Shown: one piece after another, positions 1 to 6,418 of the stretch
Layout: the number at the start of each line of letters is the position of its first letter
How positions within the stretch are numbered: position 1 is the stretch's first letter
Source of the DNA: Huintestinicola sp050874005
GTDB taxonomy: Bacteria; Bacillota; Clostridia; Oscillospirales; Ruminococcaceae
Assembly: GCF_050874005.1 (NCBI RefSeq)
Contig: NZ_JBNMJV010000061.1
Coordinates: forward strand, 1 to 11,354
Length of the DNA stretch: 11,354 nucleotides
Direction: 5' to 3'
Position numbers and translations under genes: made by a program
The notes under the pieces: generated by a model
What the model was told of the DNA's origin: nothing
Seen by the model: the letters and a program-made list of their open reading frames with translations, nothing else
Databases searched by the model: none

Positions 1-142
1 AAAAATCCGATACATAGGTGTGCAGGCTTGCTGCGGCACACGAAACGTACCGCTTAATGCTGCTCGGTTCCCCGCCTGACATGGTTCACGGTGTTTTGTT
101 GCACAGGGCCCGCACACCTATATATCGGATTGCGACCATCTG
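1..142 (-). ncRNA. ffs: Small signal recognition particle RNA (4.5S-type SRP RNA)
   Basis: RNA component of the signal recognition particle, which pairs with Ffh to target nascent membrane and secreted proteins. Read on the minus strand, the conserved domain IV is clear: CAGG, an asymmetric loop, a GGAA tetraloop closed by GG/CC (tetraloop complementary to 68-71), then AGCAGCA, matching the E. coli 4.5S arrangement position by position. The ends form a long outer helix: 112-130 pairs with 5-23, with a small internal mismatch. That helix is followed directly by a U run (AAAAA at 1-5 on plus), so the closing stem doubles as an intrinsic terminator. The 5' end is placed about 7 nt past the -10 box and is approximate; the mature ends are not visible. 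No Alu domain is seen, so it is the short form. Confidence 0.93.
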
Positions 143-148
143 AATTAC

Positions 149-177
149 ATTATAGCATATTACTTTTTAAATTGCAA
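149..177 (-). promoter_or_regulatory. SigA-type promoter of the SRP RNA
   Basis: Minus-strand TTGCAA (172-177), exactly 17 nt, then TATAAT (149-154). The -10 box lies about 7 nt before the start of the SRP RNA helix, as expected for a stable RNA gene with no leader. Confidence 0.85.
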
Positions 178-219
178 GAGTTTTTTTGAAAAAATTTGAA
201 AGACGTGAAAACATATTTT

Positions 220-244
220 CCGCCGCCGATTTTCTCAGCGGCGG
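220..244 (-). terminator. GC hairpin after the Rpn-tail gene, weak terminator
   Basis: CCGCCGC (220-226) and GCGGCGG (238-244) form a 7-bp all-GC stem with an 11-nt loop, 8 nt beyond the stop codon of the minus-strand gene. In the minus direction it is followed by GAAAATATGTTTTC, which has only a broken T tract, so termination is probable but not textbook. Confidence 0.45.
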
Positions 245-252
245 TATTGAAC

Positions 253-531
253 TCAGCTTCCGAGAAGACTTGATATTTCTTCATCTGTCATGCCTCCCGA
301 CTTGAGCCTTGCGATAATTCTCTTACGTTCTTCGGTAATACCCTCAGCTCTTCCCTCTGCTTTCCCCTCAGCTCTTCCCTGCCTTCTTGCATTTATAAGC
401 CCCGACTCGTAATCTCTTTCCGCCTTGTTTCTCTGACGAATATATTCACGCATTTTTTCGTCTTTGCTCATTTCAAGAATAGCGTTGACGCTCTCGCTTT
501 TTCTTTCTTCGGAAATAATGTCAAAGGTCAC
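253..531 (-). CDS. Stand-alone C-terminal tail of an Rpn/PD-(D/E)XK-type protein
   Basis: A 92-aa, highly charged protein resembling the C-terminal end of Rpn-family (recombination-promoting nuclease / PDDEXK transposase-like) proteins. Residues 1-50 are a helical linker (KMREYIRQRNKAERDYES near 26-43). Residues 52-64 are the typical GRAEGKAEGRAEG repeat. Residues 66-92 end in a RKRIIARLKSGGMTDEEI module, common at the end of these proteins. The nuclease domain is absent: an in-frame stop lies about 30 codons' distance or less upstream of the start, inside the promoter region. The GTG start (529-531) is supported by GGGGGAGG (540-547) 8 nt before it, and a consensus promoter sits at 567-595, so this looks like an expressed gene and not just debris. 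It could be a decayed remnant, or a free version of the short Rpn product (RpnS) that in enterobacteria is made from an internal start and inhibits the full nuclease. Function here is inference. Confidence 0.7.
   Translation of the reverse strand: MTFDIISEERKSESVNAILEMSKDEKMREYIRQRNKAERDYESGLINARRQGRAEGKAEGRAEGITEERKRIIARLKSGGMTDEEISSLLGS
341..380 (-). repeat. 24-nt-period direct repeat encoding GRAEG units
   Basis: The 16-mer CCCTCAGCTCTTCCCT occurs at 341-356 and again at 365-380, separated by a degenerate third unit. It encodes the GRAEGKAEGRAEG stretch of the Rpn-tail protein. The period of 24 nt is a multiple of three, so copy changes would lengthen or shorten the linker without a frameshift. 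Confidence 0.7.
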
Positions 532-566
532 AGAAAGCGCCTCCCCCTGTTGTTTTCTCTGTAATA

Positions 567-595
567 ATTATACCACTATACGGCCGAAAAATCAA
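567..595 (-). promoter_or_regulatory. SigA-type promoter of the Rpn-tail gene
   Basis: Minus-strand TTGATT (590-595), 17-nt spacer, TATAAT (567-572), with a GTGG just before the -10 box. The predicted start near 560 gives a leader of about 29 nt carrying the GGGGGAGG ribosome binding site. It closely resembles the promoter at 2284-2312. Confidence 0.8.
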
Positions 596-637
596 GTATA
601 TTTATATAAAGTCCGCCATACTGTAACCCAATTGTAA

Positions 638-666
638 TTGCAAATCAAAGCCGTATCTGCTATAAT
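638..666 (+). promoter_or_regulatory. SigA-type promoter of the lipoprotein gene
   Basis: TTGCAA (638-643), 17 nt, TATAAT (661-666). Transcription would begin near 673, immediately before the AGAAAGG ribosome binding site (674-680), giving a very short leader. It is divergent from the promoter at 567-595. Confidence 0.8.
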
Positions 667-689
667 AAAATTCAGAAAGGATGTTTATC

Positions 690-1967
690 ATGACAAAGCG
701 CACCAAAAAAGCATTTTTAATGTTAATGACCGCCGCCCTGCTCCTCTGCGGCTGTACCGAAAAAAATAAAGGACAGGAGACTGCCGGGACGTCTCTCACC
801 TCAAACGGCGCATCTCTCCCTTCGGAAGAAACAGCTTCGGAAACACCTCCCGAGCCTTTTTCGGGCTATTCCTTTGAGCTGCGTGGAGCCGCCGAAAACT
901 ATCTCATTACCCTAAAGCCGGGGGAATATGCCGATGAGATAGCCGTTGTGGTGGAAAATAACCGCTATGAGACGAGAGATTTCGTTATAACCGCTCCCAC
1001 AGGCTATGCACCCTCTTTTCCCTATGACCAAAGCTATGCTTCGTCGGCGGTGAAGATAATAAAGAACGATATCGACGATACATATATCCCGGATATTATG
1101 CAGTTTACTTTTGACATCACCCAGGAGGAGCTGGACAAGTCGGGGGATAATGCCGTATATTCCGTAAGCCGTATGTACACCGTTGACAGGGACGGCGAGC
1201 TGCGTGAGATAAACGTGGTAAGCTTCGAGGACGCTGACGGGGACGGCGAGGCGGAGGAGGTCGTTCACGACTACATTGACCGCACTCAGCTTTACCACAG
1301 CGAGCCGGATAAATTCATCTACGAGATAACGGTAGATGACAGCGACCTTTACGATGAAAACGGCGACCCCCGTCCTATTGAGAGCAGAGTTAAGATAAAA
1401 ACGCTGAAATTCGAGTACAATGTTCCCCGAATGGTGGCAGGCTATGAGGAGATAACCGAGGACAATACCCTTTATTTCGGTTATGCCTGCTGGGCAGCCG
1501 CAAATTCCGCCGCTCAGTATTTCACAATGACCACCTTTAACATTTCCGACTGGGAAAATTATGTGGAAATGCCCCGCCCCGAGGACAGCGAGCTTTCGGA
1601 TTATTATTTCAGGATAGATGACAGCCGCTTCAGCTTGGTAAAGGATCTGAAAAAATATTTAAGGAGCATTTTCACTCCTAAGACCGCCGAAAGGATATTT
1701 GCCGCCGCTCCCCAGCGGTATACTGACATAAACGGCGAGCTGTACGGCATTGCGGGAGACGGGGGATACGACTTTACTCTCGGCACTCTCACATTTTCCG
1801 ATGTAAGCGTTACGAAGGACAGAATGGTTTTCCGCTCAAGGCAGGAGAAATTTGACGAGACGGGCAATTTCACAGGCTACACTGACGGCGGCAATTTCGT
1901 TATCGAGCGCTGCGAGGACGGCTTGTGGAGGGTGAGCGAGTACAGGTATCCTTATTCGCTGAACTGA
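690..1967 (+). CDS. Secreted lipoprotein, possible IseA-like C-terminal domain
   Basis: A 425-aa exported lipoprotein. The start at 690 is chosen over an ATG at 681 because AGAAAGG (674-680) is 9 nt from 690 but abuts 681. Residues 3-22 are a signal peptide: Lys/Arg-rich start, hydrophobic AFLMLMTAALLL, lipobox L-C-G-C with acylated Cys22. A Ser/Thr/Glu-rich linker follows (about 25-57). The middle region is acidic and has a DADGDGEAEE stretch near 182-191 that recalls a Ca-binding loop. The C-terminal 110 residues (a DLKKYLRSIFTP segment, a YTDINGELYGIAGDGGYD segment, then FTGYTDGGNFVIERCEDGLWRVSEY) resemble the IseA DL-endopeptidase-inhibitor fold found in many clostridial lipoproteins. That family call is by pattern only and is uncertain. 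It would act on the outer face of the membrane. Single-gene unit. Confidence 0.8.
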   Translation: MTKRTKKAFLMLMTAALLLCGCTEKNKGQETAGTSLTSNGASLPSEETASETPPEPFSGYSFELRGAAENYLITLKPGEYADEIAVVVENNRYETRDFVITAPTGYAPSFPYDQSYASSAVKIIKNDIDDTYIPDIMQFTFDITQEELDKSGDNAVYSVSRMYTVDRDGELREINVVSFEDADGDGEAEEVVHDYIDRTQLYHSEPDKFIYEITVDDSDLYDENGDPRPIESRVKIKTLKFEYNVPRMVAGYEEITEDNTLYFGYACWAAANSAAQYFTMTTFNISDWENYVEMPRPEDSELSDYYFRIDDSRFSLVKDLKKYLRSIFTPKTAERIFAAAPQRYTDINGELYGIAGDGGYDFTLGTLTFSDVSVTKDRMVFRSRQEKFDETGNFTGYTDGGNFVIERCEDGLWRVSEYRYPYSLN

Positions 1968-1974
1968 TTTTGGT

Positions 1975-2009
1975 CAATAAAAACTGCCGCACAGCTAAGT
2001 GTGCGGCAG
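1975..2009 (-). terminator. Intrinsic terminator of the 66-aa gene (minus strand)
   Basis: CTGCCGCACA (1984-1993) and TGTGCGGCAG (2000-2009) form a perfect 10-bp stem with a 6-nt loop. On the minus strand it is followed by TTTTTATTG, a good U tract. It lies 5 nt past the stop of the minus-strand gene and 16 nt past the stop of the convergent lipoprotein gene, for which the plus side has no U tract. Confidence 0.85.
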
Positions 2010-2014
2010 CGGTA

Positions 2015-2215
2015 TCAGCATATCACGAACTGCTGCATTTCACGTATGGTCATATCAATAGGCTCGATATTGTTTTCTTTGCAATATGCAATTATTGCAC
2101 GGTAATCATAATGAACAGAGTTTTCGCAATTGTCCGAGTAATACACAAATCCGCCTGCCTGTTCGGCAATATCGTCAAGACTGCAGATCTTGTCAAATTC
2201 ATCTTTTGCAAGCAA
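2015..2215 (-). CDS. Hypothetical 66-aa protein
   Basis: A small soluble protein I cannot assign to a family. It begins MLAKDEFDKICSLDDIAEQ, has a central GGFVYYSD stretch and a YDYRAIIAYCKEN helix, and ends IREMQQFVIC. No signal peptide or membrane segment is seen. Evidence that it is real: a TTG start (2213-2215) with GAGGAGG (2226-2232) 10 nt upstream, a consensus promoter at 2284-2312, and a strong terminator just after the stop. The leader is about 60 nt. It overlaps a plus-strand open frame (1925-2284) that has no comparable signals. The alternating pattern of hydrophobic and charged residues suggests a compact alpha/beta fold; the role is unknown. Confidence 0.75.
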   Translation of the reverse strand: MLAKDEFDKICSLDDIAEQAGGFVYYSDNCENSVHYDYRAIIAYCKENNIEPIDMTIREMQQFVIC

Positions 2216-2283
2216 GGTCTTATCGCCTCCTCAAAGCAGTTGTCACAATATAATACAATGAATGGCGTGTTTTTGCTGAACTA

Positions 2284-2312
2284 ATTATACCGCATATCTC
2301 AGAAAAAATCAA
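2284..2312 (-). promoter_or_regulatory. SigA-type promoter of the 66-aa gene
   Basis: Minus-strand TTGATT (2307-2312), 17-nt spacer ending CGG, TATAAT (2284-2289). It shares TTGATTTTT, GGTATAATTA and a downstream CAG with the promoter at 567-595. Confidence 0.8.
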
Positions 2313-2383
2313 CCGATAAAGTATTTTCTCGACTTTTTGGATACCCAAATAAACAAAATATACAGAAAGGACACCCAAAACCT

Positions 2384-3109
2384 ATGAAGCTTCTTATTAT
2401 CCGTCACGGAGACCCCGACTACGAGCACGACTCCCTTACCGAAAAAGGCCGCAGGGAGGCGAGTTTGCTTGCAGACAGACTTGTAAATGAAAAAATAGAC
2501 TACTACTACCTCTCCCCTCTGGGCAGAGCGCAGGCGACTGCCGAATACACTCTTAAAGCGAAAAATGCCACGGGGGAGACCTGTCCCTGGCTGAGAGAGT
2601 TCCACGCTCCCATAATCGACGAAATAACGGGAGAGGATCGTATCCCCTGGGACCAGCTCCCTGCCTGCTGGACGGCAAAGGAGGAGTATTACAGCAAGGA
2701 CCTGTGGCACACCGTTCCCGCAATGGACAAGGCGAATGTTATCGCCGAGGCGGAGAGAGTTTACAGCGGCATTGACGGCATACTTGAATGCCACGGCTAC
2801 AAGCGGGAGGGGAATATTTACCGTGCGGTAACTCCCAACAGGGACACAATTGCCCTGTTCTGCCATTTCGGCGTTGAATGTGTGATGCTGGGGCACCTGC
2901 TGGGCATATCTCCAGTAGTGCTGTGGCACGGCTTCTGCGCCGCACCCACTTCTGTGACCGTTCTCACCACCGAGGAGCGCAGGGAGGGCATTGCATATTT
3001 CCGAATGAACACCTTCGGTGATACGGGTCATCTGTATGCAGGGGGAGAGCCGCCTGCCTTTGCCGCACGCTTCTGCGAGACCTTTGACTCCGATGAACGC
3101 CACGACTGA
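2384..3109 (+). CDS. Histidine phosphatase family protein
   Basis: A 241-aa member of the phosphoglycerate mutase-like (branch 1) histidine phosphatases. The N-terminal catalytic motif LLIIRHGD gives R7-H8-G9, with His8 as the phosphorylated residue. LSPLGRAQATAEYT supplies the second arginine (R48). The second catalytic histidine is H161 in LFCHFG. The insert between residues 60 and 150 is longer than in cobalamin phosphatases (CobC) and has no recognised motif, so the substrate is unknown. No signal peptide, so cytoplasmic. AGAAAGGA (2364-2371) lies 12 nt before the ATG, slightly far. No convincing promoter is seen just upstream. It ends in a strong terminator and is transcribed apart from the following operon. 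Confidence 0.88.
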   Translation: MKLLIIRHGDPDYEHDSLTEKGRREASLLADRLVNEKIDYYYLSPLGRAQATAEYTLKAKNATGETCPWLREFHAPIIDEITGEDRIPWDQLPACWTAKEEYYSKDLWHTVPAMDKANVIAEAERVYSGIDGILECHGYKREGNIYRAVTPNRDTIALFCHFGVECVMLGHLLGISPVVLWHGFCAAPTSVTVLTTEERREGIAYFRMNTFGDTGHLYAGGEPPAFAARFCETFDSDERHD

Positions 3110-3118
3110 TAAATATCT

Positions 3119-3153
3119 TTACAAAATGCAACCGCCGGTTGCATTTTTTGTAA
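3119..3153 (+). terminator. Strong intrinsic terminator after the phosphatase gene
   Basis: AAAATGCAACC (3123-3133) and GGTTGCATTTT (3137-3147) pair perfectly around a 3-nt loop, followed by further Ts and TTGTAA, which extends pairing with TTAC upstream. It starts about 10 nt after the stop codon. The A and T flanks make it work in either direction. Confidence 0.92.
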
Positions 3154-3164
3154 GCTTTGCTTGG

Positions 3165-3193
3165 TTGAAAAGGATCTCGGAATACCGTATAAT
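3165..3193 (+). promoter_or_regulatory. SigA-type promoter of the regulator/ABC/glycosyltransferase operon
   Basis: TTGAAA (3165-3170), 17 nt, TATAAT (3188-3193). Start expected near 3200, giving a leader of about 45 nt. A short imperfect inverted repeat, GCGGACA (3207-3213) and TATCCGC (3221-3227), lies just after it and might be the operator of the first gene's product; this is weak. The promoter excludes the upstream ATG at 3161 as a start. Confidence 0.8.
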
Positions 3194-3244
3194 AAATATA
3201 ACGAAAGCGGACAGCACCTATATCCGCAGAATGGAGAGGTTCAG

Positions 3245-3715
3245 ATGATAGAATCGAATTTAAAGCGGCTTCGCAAGATGAGCGGTCTGTCTCAGGAGCA
3301 GGTGGCGGAGAAGCTGAATGTTTCCCGTCAGGCGGTGGCAAAGTGGGAAAGCGGCGACAGCCTGCCCGATATCTACAACTGCCGAGCCCTTGCCGACCTT
3401 TACGATGTGACCCTTGACAGTCTTTTTGAAGCTGTTACGGACGGTGAGAAAAAGGACATAACTCCCCGTGGCAAGCATATTTTCGGTGCTGTCAGAGTGG
3501 GAAAGGACGGCTCCTTCAAAATACCCAAAAAGGCTTTGAAAATATTCGGCATAAAGGAAGGGGAAATGCTCCTTGTGCTTGGTGACGAGGCTCAGGGAGG
3601 AATTGCCCTCTGCAAGACGTCCTTCTTTATTGACGTGCTTAAATCAATGAAAGCCGCAGGCTGCAAGGATATCACCCTTGCAGATGTTATCCCCTCGGAA
3701 AATAATGAGGAGTGA
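3245..3715 (+). CDS. XRE-family HTH regulator with AbrB-like C-terminal domain
   Basis: A 156-aa DNA-binding regulator, first gene of a four-gene operon. Residues 5-60 are an XRE/Cro helix-turn-helix: LKRLRKMSGLSQEQVAEKLN, then VSRQAVAKWESGDSLPD as the recognition region. Residues about 83-120 (VGKDGSFKIPKKALKIFGIKEGEMLLVLGD) look like an AbrB/SpoVT-type swapped-hairpin domain, usually a dimerisation or DNA-contact module. This start is chosen because GGAGAGG (3233-3239) lies 5 nt before it and the promoter at 3165-3193 lies upstream; the longer frame from 3161 would start inside the -35 region. By position it probably controls its own operon. Effector unknown. Confidence 0.88.
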   Translation: MIESNLKRLRKMSGLSQEQVAEKLNVSRQAVAKWESGDSLPDIYNCRALADLYDVTLDSLFEAVTDGEKKDITPRGKHIFGAVRVGKDGSFKIPKKALKIFGIKEGEMLLVLGDEAQGGIALCKTSFFIDVLKSMKAAGCKDITLADVIPSENNEE

Positions 3716-3727
3716 AAGGAACGGACT

Positions 3728-4471
3728 ATGGAGAATTCATCTGTAGTGATAAAAAATCTCAGAAAGACCTTCGGCAGTCTTACCGCTGTAAACGACCTCA
3801 CTCTTGACATCGCTTCGGGAGAGCTTTTCGGACTCCTTGGGGTCAACGGCGCAGGAAAGACCACCACCATAAAAATGTTATCCTGCCTTACCAAGCCCGA
3901 CAGCGGCGAAGCCTTTCTGGGCGGAAAGAGCATTGTCACCGAAAGCAATGAGGTAAAGCGGATAATAAACCTCTCCACTCAGGAAACCGCCGTTGCCCCA
4001 AAGCTTACGGTAAAGGAAAATCTTCGGTTTATGGCGGATATTTACGGCATAGATGACCCCCAGGGAGCGGTGGACAGAGTGATAAACGAGCTTTCTCTCG
4101 GTTCTGTACTTGACCGAAAGGCAAAGACCCTTTCGGGGGGCTGGCAGAGAAAGGTGAGCATTGCAATGGCTCTTGTGACCTCCCCGAGGATATTATTCCT
4201 TGACGAGCCGACTTTAGGGCTTGACGTGCTGGCAAGGCGTGAGCTTTGGAACGTTATAAAGGGACTTAAATCCAAAATGACCATTATCCTCACCACCCAC
4301 TATCTTGACGAGGCGGAGGCACTCTGCGACCGCATTGCAATTATGACAGGAGGCTGTCTCAGAGCAGTGGGAACGGCCGACGAGCTGAAAAAGCTTGCAG
4401 GCAAGGACAGCTTTGAGGACGCATTTATCGAGATAGCCGAAAGAAGCAACGGAAAGGAAGAAGCTGTATGA
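3728..4471 (+). CDS. ABC transporter ATP-binding protein (ABC-2 drug/lipid exporter type)
   Basis: A 247-aa cytoplasmic ATPase that should drive the permease encoded next. Landmarks: Walker A GVNGAGKTT at 38-46, Q-loop Gln85, signature LSGGWQRKVSIAMAL from 135, Walker B ILFLDE at 155-160, D-loop GLD at 164-166 and H-loop His191 (TTHYLDEAEAL). The signature has Trp where most families have Gln (LSGGW for LSGGQ), a variant I associate with a subset of ABC-2-type drug exporters. It is therefore expected to be active. GAAAGGA (3714-3720) lies 7 nt before the ATG, 12 nt after the regulator gene. Its stop overlaps the start of the permease gene (ATGA), so the two are translationally coupled. Substrate unknown. 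Confidence 0.93.
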   Translation: MENSSVVIKNLRKTFGSLTAVNDLTLDIASGELFGLLGVNGAGKTTTIKMLSCLTKPDSGEAFLGGKSIVTESNEVKRIINLSTQETAVAPKLTVKENLRFMADIYGIDDPQGAVDRVINELSLGSVLDRKAKTLSGGWQRKVSIAMALVTSPRILFLDEPTLGLDVLARRELWNVIKGLKSKMTIILTTHYLDEAEALCDRIAIMTGGCLRAVGTADELKKLAGKDSFEDAFIEIAERSNGKEEAV

Positions 4472-5229
4472 GAACCATAGTATTTTCGGGGAGAAATCTC
4501 AAAGAGCTGCTCAGAGACCCATTAAGCTACATATTCTGTCTCGGGTTCCCCATTGTAATGCTGCTCATTATGACTGTGGTAAACAGCAGCATACCTCCCG
4601 AGGCGGGTATGACTGTTTTCAGAATTGACAATCTTTCGGGCGGAATTGCGGTGTTCGGACTTTCCTTTGTAATGCTCTTTGCGGCACTTTTACTGTCTCA
4701 GGACAGAACCGGCGCATTTCTTACCCGTCTTTATGCCTCACCGATGAAAGCGTGGGAGTTTATCGGAGGATATCATCTGCCTATTATCCTGCTTTCGGTG
4801 ATACAGTCGGTGATAGCCTTCGCCGCTTCATTTGTAATTGCGGCGGCGGAAGATGTTCAGATGAACGTGGGAAGAGTGCTTTTCGCTCTTCTGTCACTTG
4901 TCCCCACAGCGGTGATGTTCATAGGCTTCGGACTTTTTTTCGGAAGTGTGATGGGCAGCAATGCCGCTCCGGGACTTTGCTCCATAATCATCTCCGCCGC
5001 AGGAATGCTGGGTGGAATATGGATGGACGTTGAAAGTATAGGCGGCGGACTTCGCAGCGTCTGCCTTGCCCTGCCCTTCTATCACTCGGTGAGAGCGGTG
5101 CGCAGCATTATGGCAGGCAGTACGGCAAATCTTGGAACGGATATGCTTATCATTGCGGCATACACCATCGGGGCAGTTTTGATCTCTATTATTGCCTTCA
5201 GGAAAAATATGGTAAAGGACAACAGATAA
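4468..5229 (+). CDS. ABC-2 type transporter permease
   Basis: A 253-aa membrane protein forming the channel partner of the preceding ATPase. Six hydrophobic segments are visible at about 21-38, 57-77, 103-127, 138-160, 168-186 and 225-244, the usual number for ABC-2 permeases. The N-terminal NLKELLRDPLSYIF matches the amphipathic coupling region typical of this family, and LTRLYASPMKAWEFIGGY after the second segment is a typical cytosolic loop of ABC-2 exporters. The final segment follows a soluble SIMAGS loop. Starts at the ATGA overlap with the ATPase gene and has no separate ribosome binding site beyond GGAAGAAG within the ATPase 3' end. Direction is expected to be export; the substrate is not evident. 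Confidence 0.9.
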   Translation: MRTIVFSGRNLKELLRDPLSYIFCLGFPIVMLLIMTVVNSSIPPEAGMTVFRIDNLSGGIAVFGLSFVMLFAALLLSQDRTGAFLTRLYASPMKAWEFIGGYHLPIILLSVIQSVIAFAASFVIAAAEDVQMNVGRVLFALLSLVPTAVMFIGFGLFFGSVMGSNAAPGLCSIIISAAGMLGGIWMDVESIGGGLRSVCLALPFYHSVRAVRSIMAGSTANLGTDMLIIAAYTIGAVLISIIAFRKNMVKDNR

Positions 5230-5242
5230 AAGGAGTGTCATT

Positions 5243-6418
5243 ATGAAAATAGCGTGGTTCTGTATTCCCGCACACGGACACACAAATCCTACTCTGGGCA
5301 TAGTTAAGGAGATGACCTCTGCAGGACACGAGGTATACTATTTCTCCTTTGAGCAGTTTAAGGAAAAGATAGAAAATGCAGGGGCAAGCTTCATAAGCTG
5401 TGACGGCTGTGATTTTGAGATGGAGGACAAGGAAAACGCCGACAAAGTGGGAAAGGATATGGCTTTTGCCGCCGAGCTTCTGGTAAATTCCACTCTTGCG
5501 CTGGACGATAAGGTTTCGGAAAAAGTCAAAGAGATAAAGCCCGACCTCATTGTTTCCGACTCTGTGGCATACTGGGGCAAGCTTACGGCAATGAAGTACA
5601 ATATCCCCTATGTTTCCTCAACCACCACCTTTGCATTCAACAGCCAATCATCAAGATATATGAAGCAGGGCATTGGCGATTTGTTTAAAATGATATTCAC
5701 AATGCCCAAGGCGAACAAGCATATAAAAAGATTACAGGACAAGGGCTACCCCGTTAAAAGCATAATGGAGATAGTCACAAATGACAACGACACAAACACC
5801 ATTGTTTACACTTCCAAGTATTTCCAACCCTGTGCCGAGAGCTTTTCGGACAAGTATCATTTCATTGGTCCTTCCATAAGACCCGTTGAAAAGGCGATGG
5901 AAAAGACTGCGGATAAGACCGTTTACATTTCAATGGGTACGGTGGTTAAGAACGAGGAGATATACCGAAGCTGCATTGAGGCTCTGAAAGGAACGGATTA
6001 TCAGGTAATTGTTTCCTGCGGCACAAACAGCCATAATTTCGGCGTTCTTCCCGATAATATACAGGTTTACGAGCACGTTGACCAGATGGCGGTGCTGTCA
6101 ATTTCCGATGTGTTCATCACCCACTGCGGAATGAATTCCGCCTCAGAGGGCTTGTATTTTGAAGTGCCTCTGATACTCTGCCCCCAGACCCCCGAGCAGG
6201 GAGCGGTTGCGGCAAGGACAGAGGAGCTTGGTGCAGGCATTATGCTGAGGTCATACGGCAAGGACGATATTTTAAAGACAATTGAAACTGCCCTTAATGA
6301 TACGAAGTACAAAAATGCCGCAAAGAAGATATCCGAAAGCTTCAAGTCCTGCGGCGGCGCAGCAGAAGCGAGAGCTTTCCTTGAGTCGGCGGGTGACGAC
6401 CCGCAGCGATCTCGTTAG
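5243..6418 (+). CDS. MGT/YjiC-like glycosyltransferase (GT1, UGT fold)
   Basis: A 391-aa GT-B glycosyltransferase of the macrolide-glycosyltransferase/YjiC type, which moves sugar from a UDP-sugar onto small hydrophobic acceptors. The N-terminus PAHGHTNP carries the catalytic base His11; Asp106 in VSDSVA may be its partner. The donor site is clear: FITHCGMNSASEGL at 291-304 and VPLILCPQTPEQGAVAAR from 308, with the PQ..EQ motif at 314-319. No signal peptide, so cytoplasmic. AAGGAG lies about 8 nt before the ATG and 13 nt separate it from the permease gene, making it the last gene of the operon. The last residues (GDDPQRSR) fall in a hairpin-containing stretch that looks like an encroaching repeat, so the tail may be foreign. 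Acceptor unknown: detoxification of a macrolide-like compound or tailoring of a lipid are both possible. Confidence 0.9.
   Translation: MKIAWFCIPAHGHTNPTLGIVKEMTSAGHEVYYFSFEQFKEKIENAGASFISCDGCDFEMEDKENADKVGKDMAFAAELLVNSTLALDDKVSEKVKEIKPDLIVSDSVAYWGKLTAMKYNIPYVSSTTTFAFNSQSSRYMKQGIGDLFKMIFTMPKANKHIKRLQDKGYPVKSIMEIVTNDNDTNTIVYTSKYFQPCAESFSDKYHFIGPSIRPVEKAMEKTADKTVYISMGTVVKNEEIYRSCIEALKGTDYQVIVSCGTNSHNFGVLPDNIQVYEHVDQMAVLSISDVFITHCGMNSASEGLYFEVPLILCPQTPEQGAVAARTEELGAGIMLRSYGKDDILKTIETALNDTKYKNAAKKISESFKSCGGAAEARAFLESAGDDPQRSR

Noticed and set aside
1925..2284. A 119-codon plus-strand frame
   Set aside because: It starts inside the lipoprotein gene, crosses the terminator hairpin and covers the antisense of the 66-aa gene, which has better signals.
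2337..2364. TTGGAT-16-TATACA as a promoter for the phosphatase gene
   Set aside because: The predicted start would fall at about 2371, after the ribosome binding site, and both boxes are poor. The true promoter is not identified.
2309..3103. A 264-codon minus-strand open frame
   Set aside because: Antisense to the histidine phosphatase, which has clear catalytic motifs; the minus frame has none.
3161..3244. Upstream start for the XRE regulator adding 28 residues
   Set aside because: The ATG-proximal region coincides with the -35 and -10 boxes of the promoter, so it would not be in the transcript; the ATG at 3245 has a good RBS.
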